Source of the DNA: Streptomyces reniochalinae
GTDB taxonomy: Bacteria > Actinomycetota > Actinomycetes > Streptomycetales > Streptomycetaceae
Reading direction: 5' to 3'
NCBI RefSeq assembly: GCF_003323735.1
Contig: NZ_QOIM01000042.1
Coordinates: 310,001 to 374,000 of the forward strand
DNA length: 64,000 nucleotides
The translations under genes were made by a program, and so were the position numbers. Shown piece by piece: positions 8,134 to 15,460 of this stretch (positions are counted from its first letter, which is position 1; each line of letters begins with the position of its first letter). The notes under the pieces are model-generated. The model was not told where the DNA came from. It made no database searches and saw only the letters and a list, made by a program, of their open reading frames with translations.

Positions 8134-9054
8134 ATGAGCAAAGCTGTCCGTTACCGGCGATTTGGCGGTCCCGAAGTGCTCGAACTGCACGAGATACCCG
8201 AGCCACACGCGGCACCGGACGAAGTCCGCGTCCGGGTCACGGCCGCCGGGCTGAATCCGATGGATTGGCAGATCACCACGCAGCCCGACATGGCAGCGCG
8301 GTTCGGCATCACCTTGCCCGCCGGTTTCGGCAGCGACTTCGCCGGAGTGGTGGACGAAGTGGGCTCCGAAGCCACGGGGTTCGCGACCGGCGACCGGGTG
8401 TACGGCGGTGCGATTGGCCGGTCCGTCGCCGACTTCGTGCTGGTCAAGACACCGGCGACAACGATATGGCCCACCCCGGAGGGCGTCGCCGACGAGGTGG
8501 CGGGCACGCTTCCGGTCTCCGGCCTGACGGCCTCCGCCGCGCTCGCCTCGATCGGGCTCCGCACCGGGGACACCGTCCTGATCGGCGGGGCGGCGGGCGG
8601 CGTGGGCATCTTCGCCGTGCAGCTGGCGAAGCTCGCGGGCGCCCGAGTGCTCGGCACCGCCTCCGAGGGCACGTTCGGATTCCTGCGCGGGCTCGGCGTC
8701 GAGCCCGTCGCGTACGGCCCCGGCCTGGTGGACCGGGTACGGGCCCTCGCGCCCGAGGGCATCACTGCCGCGACCGACCTGTTCGGAAGAGAGGCAGCCG
8801 AGGTCGCGCTCAAGCTCGGCGTGGCACCCCAGCGCGTCTCCGTCGTGGCCGACGGCCCCGCCCCGCCGCCTGGTGTACACAAGGCGGGCGCCCTCGACGC
8901 GGGTCCGGGCGCCATGGAGCGAATCGCCGACGCGATCCGTTCCGGCGGGATCACGGTGCCGATCGCGGCCACCTTCCCTGTCGAGCAGATCCGCGAAGCC
9001 GTGACGAAGCAGGCCGAGAGGCATGTCCACGGCAAAATAGTGATCGCACTGTGA
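8134..9054 (+). CDS. NADP-dependent zinc-less quinone oxidoreductase (MDR superfamily)
   Basis: A 306-residue medium-chain dehydrogenase/reductase of the quinone-reductase type, expected to reduce quinones or enones with NADPH. Visible motifs are the N-terminal GroES-like domain (GLNPMDWQITTQPDMAARF, GSDFAGVVDEVGSEATGFATGDRV) and the nucleotide-binding stretch GDTVLIGGAAGGVGIFAVQLAKLAGARV around residues 149-176, with the AAGGVG loop typical of NADPH-binding members. The catalytic-zinc cysteine and histidine of alcohol dehydrogenases are absent. The ATG at 8134 follows an AGAGGGG ribosome site. Regulation is probably by the divergent TetR protein. Confidence 0.9.
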   Translation: MSKAVRYRRFGGPEVLELHEIPEPHAAPDEVRVRVTAAGLNPMDWQITTQPDMAARFGITLPAGFGSDFAGVVDEVGSEATGFATGDRVYGGAIGRSVADFVLVKTPATTIWPTPEGVADEVAGTLPVSGLTASAALASIGLRTGDTVLIGGAAGGVGIFAVQLAKLAGARVLGTASEGTFGFLRGLGVEPVAYGPGLVDRVRALAPEGITAATDLFGREAAEVALKLGVAPQRVSVVADGPAPPPGVHKAGALDAGPGAMERIADAIRSGGITVPIAATFPVEQIREAVTKQAERHVHGKIVIAL

Positions 9055-9065
9055 ACCGGCGCTAG

Positions 9066-9125
9066 GGAGTGTCTTCAAAGTAGCGGCGTCCGCCCGCAAG
9101 GCAGGCGGGACTTTGAGGACACGAC
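9066..9125. mobile_element. 60-bp miniature inverted-repeat element flanked by CTAG
   Basis: The segment starts GGAGTGTCTTCAAAGT and ends with the inverted match ACTTTGAGGACACGAC, leaving about 28 bp between the repeats. It is flanked by CTAG at 9062-9065 and 9126-9129, consistent with a target duplication. The same ends and target occur in the 208-bp element at 44200-44407, so this is a non-coding, transposase-mobilised miniature element. The mobilising transposase is not in the window. Confidence 0.8.
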
Positions 9126-9129
9126 CTAG

Positions 9130-9548
9130 GGTCTGTTGTGGAAGTGCTGGTCACAGCCACTCGTCGATGGCTGCGACCAGCACCGTCGCTTCGTAGCGGA
9201 CGGCGCGTTTGTCGTATCGAGTGGCGACGGCCCGGTGTCGCTTGAGCCGGCTGATCCCATACTCGACCCCGTACCGGTGCTTGTAATCGACCTTGTCCGG
9301 ACTCCGGGGACCGCCCGCCACGCGGTCCCCGTTCGAGGCGGTTGCGGATCCGGTCCGCCGGAACCGGGATGGTGGCCTTGATCCCGCCTCTGCGCAGGTG
9401 GGAGCGATCGGGAAGCGTACGCCTTGTCGGCGCGCACCCGGTGCGGGCGCTTGCGCGGCCTGCCGAGTCCCGGCCTCGGCACCCGGATGGCTTCAGGGCC
9501 GCTGCGAACTGCGGGGAGTCGCCCCGCTGCCCCACTTTCGCAACGGAC
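9130..9548 (-). mobile_element. Internally deleted IS5-family element
   Basis: A 419-bp remnant with both ends preserved. The left end reads GGTCTGTTGTGGAAGTG and the right end, read inward, GTCCGTTGCGAAAGTG. CTAG flanks both sides (9126-9129 and 9549-9552). Only the C-terminal part of the transposase remains, on the minus strand, broken into several frames. The terminal repeats differ from those of the adjacent miniature element, so the two are separate insertions sharing a CTAG hotspot. Confidence 0.8.
9151..9535 (-). pseudogene. IS5-type transposase C-terminal remnant, frameshifted
   Basis: Read on the minus strand and switching frame, the remnant runs GDSPQFAA, then GRPRKRPHRVRADKAYASR, then HLRRGGIKATIPVPADRIRNR, then YKHRYGVEYGISRLKRHRAV, ending AAIDEWL before a TGA at 9151-9153. 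The last segment contains the Y-(2)-R-(3)-E-(6)-K signature of IS4/IS5-class DDE transposases, with the catalytic Glu. The second catalytic Asp lies in RADKAY. The N-terminal half with the first Asp is missing and at least two frameshifts are present, so it cannot make an active enzyme. Confidence 0.85.
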
Positions 9549-9558
9549 CTAGGCGCGG

Positions 9559-9670
9559 CCCCCGCCGGCCGTGGGCCCGGTCGTGCCAGCCCTCACCAGG
9601 CGCAGCCCCCGCCGGCCGCGGGCCCGGTCGCGCCAGCCCCCACCAGGCGCAGCCCCTGCCAAGCGCGGGC
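9559..9670. repeat. 47-bp imperfect tandem repeat next to the IS remnant
   Basis: Two full units of 47 bp begin CCCCCGCCGGCCG at 9559 and 9606, followed by a partial third. Each ends CACCAGGCGCAG. A related segment sits near 7276-7300. The whole stretch from 9553 to about 9725 is low-complexity C-rich DNA; no gene is supported there. Confidence 0.65.
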
Positions 9671-9768
9671 GCCACTCGGCGCGGGCCCCACCCCGGCGCA
9701 AGCCCCTCCGGATGCGGGGCTCTCCCTGCACCGGCCGCAGCCGGTGCAGGAACCGCCGGGCGCATGCG

Positions 9769-9815
9769 AAAGACCCCGCCGGTTCCCTGGGGAAGAGGGA
9801 AACAGCGGGGTCTTC
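9769..9815 (-). terminator. Hairpin terminator downstream of rpsT
   Basis: AAGACCCCGC and, after an inner GTTCCCT/AGGGAAAC pairing, GCGGGGTCTT form a long stem of about 17 bp with a short loop. It lies about 160 bases beyond the rpsT stop in the direction of rpsT transcription. There is no long T tract, as is common in actinomycetes. A second stem-loop (TGCACCGG/CCGGTGCA, 9728-9749) follows. Confidence 0.7.
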
Positions 9816-9976
9816 CGTGGTGCTGTGTGGTGCGCCGCACCCGCGTGGCGAACGCAGGCCGCGTGCGGCGCGCTGTCTCAAGCGGTGGTCCGGGCGTACG
9901 GCGGATGAGAGAGGGCCCGCCTCACGACGCCCGAGCCGGATGGGGTCGGTGCCCCGTCGAGCTGAGAGAGGAGAGG

Positions 9977-10243
9977 TCAGCCGTTGACGGTGGAGACGTG
10001 CTTGGCCAGCGCCGCCTTCTTGTTGGCGGCGTTGTTCTTGTGCAGCACGCCCTTGCTGACGGCCTTGTCGAGCTTGCGGGCCGCCTCCTTCTGGGCCTCG
10101 GTCGCCTTGGCGGCGTCACCGGTGGCGACGGCCTCGCGGGTGCGACGGATCGCGGTCTTCAGCTCGGACTTGACGGCCTTGTTGCGCTGCCGCGCCTTCT
10201 CGTTCGTCTTGATCCGCTTGATCTGGGACTTGATGTTCGCCAC
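9977..10243 (-). CDS. rpsT: 30S ribosomal protein S20
   Basis: Primary 16S rRNA-binding protein of the small-subunit body. The 88 residues begin ANIKSQIKRIKTNEKARQRNKAVKSE after a GTG start, exactly the family N-terminus; longer upstream extensions are not homologous. The rest is a Lys/Ala/Arg-rich helical bundle (GVLHKNNAANKKAALAKHV). An AAAGG ribosome site precedes the start. It is divergent from lepA, the usual arrangement in streptomycetes. Confidence 0.97.
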   Translation of the reverse strand: MANIKSQIKRIKTNEKARQRNKAVKSELKTAIRRTREAVATGDAAKATEAQKEAARKLDKAVSKGVLHKNNAANKKAALAKHVSTVNG

Positions 10244-10493
10244 GAAAGAGCCTTTGCGGTTCGGAGTTTCCAACGCCGGTGCCGTGGGGCACCGCATCAG
10301 TGCCATAAGGCACAGTCGCCCAGGCTACCAGTCGGGCACCGGCCCCTCCCAATCCTCTCGGTGTCCCGCACGCATGGGACCATGGTGTGCGACACACCCG
10401 CGCGAATCCCGCGAACCCTGCCCGAAGACGACCCTGCCCGAAGACGAAACCCAGCCCGAAGATCCCGACAGGCCAGACCCGACAGGACACTGC

Positions 10494-12368
10494 GTGCCCG
10501 CGACCCCAACGAACGCGCCGGAGCCGAGCCGTACCGACCCGGCGCTGATCCGTAACTTCTGCATCATCGCGCACATCGACCACGGCAAGTCCACGCTTGC
10601 CGACCGGATGCTCCAGCTGACCGGCGTCGTGGACAAGAGGCAGATGCGCGCGCAGTACCTCGACCGCATGGACATCGAGCGCGAGCGGGGCATCACGATC
10701 AAGTCCCAGGCCGTGCGGATGCCCTGGGCGCCCTCGGACGACCCGGGCAGCCCCCATGTGCTCAACATGATCGACACCCCGGGGCACGTCGACTTCACCT
10801 ACGAGGTCTCCCGCTCCCTGGCGGCGTGCGAGGGGTGCATCCTGCTGGTGGACGCCGCGCAGGGCATCGAGGCGCAGACCCTCGCCAACCTGTACCTGGC
10901 GATGGAGCACGACCTCACGATCATCCCCGTGCTGAACAAGATCGATCTGCCGGCCGCGCAGCCCGAGAAGTTCGCGGCGGAGCTGGCGCACCTCATCGGC
11001 TGCGAGCCGGAGGACGTGCTGAAGGTCTCAGCGAAGACGGGCGAGGGCGTCGAGGAGCTGCTGGACGAGGTCGTCCGCCAGGTCACCCCGCCGACGGGGG
11101 TGGCGGACGCCCCGGCCCGCGCGATGATCTTCGACTCGGTCTACGACGCGTACCGCGGCGTGGTGACCTACATCAAGGTCGTTGACGGGCTGCTCAGCAA
11201 GCGCGAGCGCATCCGCATGATGTCGACGGGCGCCACGCACGAGCTGCTGGAGATCGGCGCGAACTCGCCGGAGATGACGCCGGCCGACGGGCTGGGCGTG
11301 GGCGAGGTCGGCTACCTGATCACCGGCGTGAAGGACGTGCGCCAGTCGAAGGTGGGTGACACGGTCACCCAGCAGTCCAAGGGTGCCGAGGATCCGCTGC
11401 CGGGCTACAAGGACCCGAAGCCGATGGTCTTCTCGGGGCTGTATCCGCTGGACGGCTCCGACTATCCGGAGCTGCGCGAGGCGCTGGACAAGCTGCTGCT
11501 CAACGACGCCGCGCTCACCTACGAGCCGGAGAGTTCGGCGGCGCTGGGCTTCGGCTTCCGGGTGGGCTTCCTGGGCCTGCTGCACCTGGAGGTGATCCGG
11601 GAGCGGCTGGAGCGCGAGTTCGGACTCGACCTGATCGCCACGGCGCCGAACGTGGTCTACCGGGTGGAGATGGAGGACGGCACCGAGCACGTGGTGACCA
11701 ACCCCAGCGAGTTCCCCACGGGCAAGACCGCGACGGTGCACGAGCCGGTGGTGCGGGCGACGCTCATCGCGCCCAGCGAGTTCATCGGCGCGATCATGGA
11801 GCTGTGCCAGTCGCGGCGCGGCAGCCTGCAGGGCATGGACTACCTGTCGGAGGACCGGGTCGAGCTGCGCTACACGCTGCCCCTGGCGGAGATCGTCTTC
11901 GACTTCTTCGACGCGCTGAAGTCCCGTACCCGGGGTTACGCCTCCCTCGACTACGAGCCGACCGGCGAGCAGACGGCCGATCTGGTCAAGGTCGACATCC
12001 TCCTCCAGGGGGACAAGGTGGACGCGTTCTCCGCGATCGTCCACAAGGACAAGGCGTACTCCTACGGCACCCGGATGGCCAACAAGCTGCGCGAGCTGAT
12101 CCCGCGGCAGCAGTTCGAGGTGCCCATCCAGGCGGCGGTCGGTGCCCGCATCATCGCCCGCGAGACGATCCGCGCGATCCGCAAGGACGTGCTGGCTAAG
12201 TGCTACGGCGGTGACATCTCGCGGAAGCGGAAGCTGCTGGAGAAGCAGAAGGAGGGCAAGAAGCGGATGAAGGTCGTCGGCCGGGTGGAGGTGCCGCAGG
12301 AGGCGTTCATCGCGGCGCTGTCGACCGACGACAGCGGCGGTGGCGGCGAGGCCAAGTCGAAGAAGTAG
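10494..12368 (+). CDS. lepA: Elongation factor 4 (LepA back-translocase)
   Basis: Ribosome-associated GTPase that can reverse-translocate mis-translocated ribosomes and affects 30S maturation. It has 624 residues. The G domain has AHIDHGKST (G1), RERGITI (G2 region), DTPGHVDF (G3) and NKIDLPAA (G4), followed by the EF-2-like domains and the LepA-specific C-terminal domain (SYGTRMANKLRELIPRQQFEVPIQAAVGARIIARETIRAIRKD). The GTG at 10494 fits the usual short N-terminal extension and follows an AGGA site; upstream codons in the same frame overlap rpsT antisense and are not credible. Confidence 0.96.
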   Translation: MPATPTNAPEPSRTDPALIRNFCIIAHIDHGKSTLADRMLQLTGVVDKRQMRAQYLDRMDIERERGITIKSQAVRMPWAPSDDPGSPHVLNMIDTPGHVDFTYEVSRSLAACEGCILLVDAAQGIEAQTLANLYLAMEHDLTIIPVLNKIDLPAAQPEKFAAELAHLIGCEPEDVLKVSAKTGEGVEELLDEVVRQVTPPTGVADAPARAMIFDSVYDAYRGVVTYIKVVDGLLSKRERIRMMSTGATHELLEIGANSPEMTPADGLGVGEVGYLITGVKDVRQSKVGDTVTQQSKGAEDPLPGYKDPKPMVFSGLYPLDGSDYPELREALDKLLLNDAALTYEPESSAALGFGFRVGFLGLLHLEVIRERLEREFGLDLIATAPNVVYRVEMEDGTEHVVTNPSEFPTGKTATVHEPVVRATLIAPSEFIGAIMELCQSRRGSLQGMDYLSEDRVELRYTLPLAEIVFDFFDALKSRTRGYASLDYEPTGEQTADLVKVDILLQGDKVDAFSAIVHKDKAYSYGTRMANKLRELIPRQQFEVPIQAAVGARIIARETIRAIRKDVLAKCYGGDISRKRKLLEKQKEGKKRMKVVGRVEVPQEAFIAALSTDDSGGGGEAKSKK

Positions 12369-12373
12369 CTACG

Positions 12374-12394
12374 AGAGCCCGACGCCGGCTCTCG
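12374..12394 (+). terminator. First hairpin after lepA
   Basis: GAGAGCC and GGCTCTC pair across a 7-base loop, six bases after the lepA stop. It probably works in tandem with the stronger palindrome at 12456-12487. Confidence 0.55.
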
Positions 12395-12455
12395 GGCCCC
12401 CGAGTGCCGGGAGAGAGGCTCGGTGCCGTCACCCTCCGCTTCGGCGGCGATCCGC

Positions 12456-12487
12456 GCAGCAGCCCCCTTACGTAAGGGGGCTGCTGC
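12456..12487 (+). terminator. Perfect 16-bp-arm terminator after lepA
   Basis: GCAGCAGCCCCCTTAC is followed immediately by its exact complement GTAAGGGGGCTGCTGC, then CTTTAG. The 32-bp perfect palindrome can fold as a terminator hairpin insulating the acyl-CoA synthetase promoter from lepA read-through. Confidence 0.8.
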
Positions 12488-12512
12488 CTTTAGTCTGATC
12501 TCTGCTCAGTAG

Positions 12513-12526
12513 TTACTCGCCAGTCA
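12513..12526. promoter_or_regulatory. Operator-like inverted repeat upstream of the acyl-CoA synthetase
   Basis: TTACTCGCCAGTCA contains an imperfect ACT-N4-AGT palindrome. It lies about 110 bases before the coding start and resembles the TACTTGCGAGTA palindrome at 7324-7335. This is a candidate site for a TetR-type fatty-acid regulator; the assignment is inference only. Confidence 0.35.
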
Positions 12527-12634
12527 TAAGACTTGTCGGTCAGGCAGACCCGGGGAGCGCGAGGCGACGCGGCGAGCCGACTCGAGCGAGCAGCCGACAC
12601 ACAGGACGCAAGGACGCGGGTCCCGGAGGATGGC

Positions 12635-14527
12635 GTGAGCGACACACAGTCCCTGATCGAGAACCGGCCGCCTTCCGTGGCGACGCTCTTTCTGGAGCGG
12701 GTCGAGGCCACCCCGGACGCGGAGGCCTACCGGTATCCCGTCATCCGTCCCGCGGGGCAGAGCGAGGGACCCGACGAGTGGCGCTCCTACAGCTGGCGCG
12801 AGTCGGCGGAGCGGGTCTTGTCCATCGCGGCGGGCCTCATGGACCTGGGGGTGAGCCCGGAGGAGCGGGTCGCCATCGCCTCCGGTACCCGGATCGAGTG
12901 GATCCTGACCGACCTGGGGATCCTGTGCGCGGGAGCGGCCACGACGACGGTCTACCCCAGCACGAACGACGACGAGGTCGCCTACATCCTCGCCGACTCG
13001 GCCAGCCGTGTGCTGATCGCCGAGGACGCCACCCAGCTCGCGAAGGTCCGTGCGCACCGCGACGAGCTGCCCGAGCTGGCCCACGTGGTGCTGATGGACG
13101 GCGAGCCGGAGGCCGAGGACGCCGCGAGCGGCTGGGTGATCGGCTTCGAGGAGCTGGAGCGCCGCGGTGCCGCCTACCGCGAGGAGCACCCGCGGGCGGT
13201 CACCGAGACGGTCGAGGCCCTGCGCGCCGACCAGCTGGCCACGCTGATCTACACCTCGGGCACGACGGGCAGGCCGAAGGGCGTGCGGCTGCCGCAGGAC
13301 GCCTGGTCGTACATGGCCAGGGCGGTTCCGCAGGCCGGTCTGCTCACCCGGGACGACGTGCAGTACCTGTGGCTGCCGCTGGCGCACGTCTTCGGCAAGA
13401 TGCTGATCTCGGTGCAGATCGACTCGGGCCACGTCGTCGCCGTGGACGGCCGCGTCGACAAGATCATCGATAATCTGCCGGTCGTGCAGCCGACGAAGAT
13501 GTGCGCGGTGCCGCGGATCTTCGAGAAGGTCTACAACGGGGTCGCCCAGAAGGCACGGGCGGGCGGGCCGGCGAAGTACAAGATCTTCCTGTGGGCGGCC
13601 GAGGTCGCCCGCGAGTACGCGAAGACGACGCAGGACAACCAGCGCCGCACCGGTGTGCCGGACGCGCCCGCGGGCCTGAGGGTCAAGCACGCCATCGCGG
13701 ACCGGCTGGTCTACAGCAAGCTGCGGGAGGCGTTCGGCGGCCGCATGGTCGGCTGCGTGTCAGGATCCGCCGCGCTCGCTCCGGACCTGGGCTACTTCTT
13801 CGCGGGCGCCGGTATCCCGGTGCTGGAGGGCTACGGGCTCACCGAGTCGTCGGCCGCCAGTTTCTGCAACCGCAGCGACAACTTCCGTACGGGCACGGTC
13901 GGCAAGCCGATGCCGGGCACCGAGGTGCGTATCGCGGACGACGGCGAGGTCCTGCTGCGCGGCCCCGGCATCATGGAGGGCTACCACGGCCTGCCGGACA
14001 AGACCGCGGAGGTGTTGGAGGAGGACGGCTGGTTCCACACCGGAGACATCGGCGAACTGTCCGAGGACGGCTACCTGCGGATCACCGACCGCAAGAAGGA
14101 TCTGATCAAGACCTCGGGCGGCAAGTACATCGCGCCGGCGGAGGTCGAGGGCCAGTTCAAGGCCGTCTGTCCGTACGTGTCCAACATCCTGGTGCACGGC
14201 GCGGGCCGGAACTTCTGCACGGCCCTGATCGCGCTGGACGAGCCCGCCGTCATGGCCTGGGCCGCGGACCAGGAGGACCTCAAGGGCAAGCCGTACGCGG
14301 AGGTCGTCGTCTCCGAGCAGGTGCGCGCCCTGGTGGACGGCTACGTCGAGGAGCTGAACAGCGGCTTGCAGCGCTGGCAGACCATCAAGAAGTTCCGTGT
14401 GCTCCCGCGTGACCTCGACATCGAGCACGGAGAGCTGACGCCCAGCCTGAAGATGAAGCGCCCCGTGGTGGAGAAGAAGTTCGGCGACCTGATCGACGAG
14501 ATGTACGAGGGCGCCCGCGAGCGCTGA
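12635..14527 (+). CDS. Long-chain fatty-acid--CoA ligase (AMP-forming)
   Basis: Activates fatty acids to acyl-CoA through an acyl-adenylate. It has 630 residues with the adenylate-forming signature YTSGTTGRPKGV (about residue 206), the A5-type motif GYGLTESSA, the A7/A8 region GWFHTGDIGELSEDGYLRITDRKKDLIKTSGGKYIAP and a C-terminal catalytic lysine region near LTPSLKMKRP. The GTG at 12635 follows GGAGGA and gives SDTQSLIENRPPSVATLFLERV. It stands alone between the lepA terminator and a convergent response regulator. The length fits FadD15-like long-chain ligases; chain-length preference cannot be read from sequence. Confidence 0.92.
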   Translation: MSDTQSLIENRPPSVATLFLERVEATPDAEAYRYPVIRPAGQSEGPDEWRSYSWRESAERVLSIAAGLMDLGVSPEERVAIASGTRIEWILTDLGILCAGAATTTVYPSTNDDEVAYILADSASRVLIAEDATQLAKVRAHRDELPELAHVVLMDGEPEAEDAASGWVIGFEELERRGAAYREEHPRAVTETVEALRADQLATLIYTSGTTGRPKGVRLPQDAWSYMARAVPQAGLLTRDDVQYLWLPLAHVFGKMLISVQIDSGHVVAVDGRVDKIIDNLPVVQPTKMCAVPRIFEKVYNGVAQKARAGGPAKYKIFLWAAEVAREYAKTTQDNQRRTGVPDAPAGLRVKHAIADRLVYSKLREAFGGRMVGCVSGSAALAPDLGYFFAGAGIPVLEGYGLTESSAASFCNRSDNFRTGTVGKPMPGTEVRIADDGEVLLRGPGIMEGYHGLPDKTAEVLEEDGWFHTGDIGELSEDGYLRITDRKKDLIKTSGGKYIAPAEVEGQFKAVCPYVSNILVHGAGRNFCTALIALDEPAVMAWAADQEDLKGKPYAEVVVSEQVRALVDGYVEELNSGLQRWQTIKKFRVLPRDLDIEHGELTPSLKMKRPVVEKKFGDLIDEMYEGARER

Positions 14528-14622
14528 GCCCGTCGGAGCGCGCGCTCACCGCGCTCAAGGCGCTCACAGCGCCGGGCCCGTCCGGGATGCCACGTGACGC
14601 CCGGAGGCACCGTGCGGCTCGT

Positions 14623-15216
14623 TCAGACGCCGCGCAGCCCGTTCAGCGTGTCGGCCAGCTGGGCGACGTCGCGGGCGAGCCGCGCGGTGTCGGCGCCGCC
14701 GTCGGCCAGGCGGGTTTCGACCGCCTCGAGGCGGCGTGCGAAGTCGTCCAGCCGGTGCTGCTCCTCCGTCAGCAGGTGGCACAGCCGGCGGCTCTTGCGG
14801 TCCAGGTCGAGGAAGACGCTCACCTTGGTGCGCAGCACCCAGGGGTCGAACGGCTTGGGCACGTAGTCCACGGTGCCGGTGGCGTAGCCCCTAAAGGAGA
14901 AGCCGGACTCGCGGGTGGCGGACGGGCCCGTCAGGAAGATGACGGGAAGGTCCTTGGTGTGGTCGGAGCGTTTCAGGCACCGGGCTGTCTCGAAGCCGTC
15001 CATGCCCGGCATCGCGACGTCGAGCAGGACGAGCGCGATCTCTTCCCGTTCCAGCACGGTCACCGCCTCAGCGCCGGACGCCGCCCGCGCGAGTGGGACG
15101 TGTAACGTCGAGAGCACGGCTTCCAGCGCGACGAGGTTGTCCTCCATGTCGTCGACGAGCAGGACGCCCGCGTCGTGTGGGGGGCGTCCTGTGCCCCTCG
15201 TGGATCCCCTGCTCAT
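14623..15216 (-). CDS. Response-regulator receiver protein with C-terminal coiled coil
   Basis: The 197 residues consist of a receiver domain (about 16-135) with the acidic pair D22/D23, phospho-acceptor D66 in LLDVAMPGMDG, T96 and K121, then a charged helical stretch (about 135-195, heptad-like LTEEQHRLDDFARRLEAVETRLADG) in place of a DNA-binding domain. It therefore probably signals by protein contact. A GAGGAG site precedes the ATG. It is divergent from a PP2C phosphatase gene 245 bases away, a pairing that suggests the two act in one partner-switching or phospho-signalling pathway. No cognate histidine kinase is adjacent. Confidence 0.88.
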   Translation of the reverse strand: MSRGSTRGTGRPPHDAGVLLVDDMEDNLVALEAVLSTLHVPLARAASGAEAVTVLEREEIALVLLDVAMPGMDGFETARCLKRSDHTKDLPVIFLTGPSATRESGFSFRGYATGTVDYVPKPFDPWVLRTKVSVFLDLDRKSRRLCHLLTEEQHRLDDFARRLEAVETRLADGGADTARLARDVAQLADTLNGLRGV

Positions 15217-15460
15217 CGCTCCTCGTCGGTGTCGCCGGGTGGTTGATTCTCGAACGGGAAGAAGGCGAGCACGGTACCCGGCCGTCGCGGTGTGTCAACT
15301 TTCGGGGCACGCTTGGTGGTTAGGGGGCGCTTTACTTCCCGGTGAGGGGATTTTCAGCCACCTTTTCCGTGACTCCACGCGTATGAGCGGGCCCCTTCTG
15401 TCACTCTTGCTTCACCGCGCTGAGCGGTGACGGAGCAGCTGGGCCGGGGGGAGAGGCACG

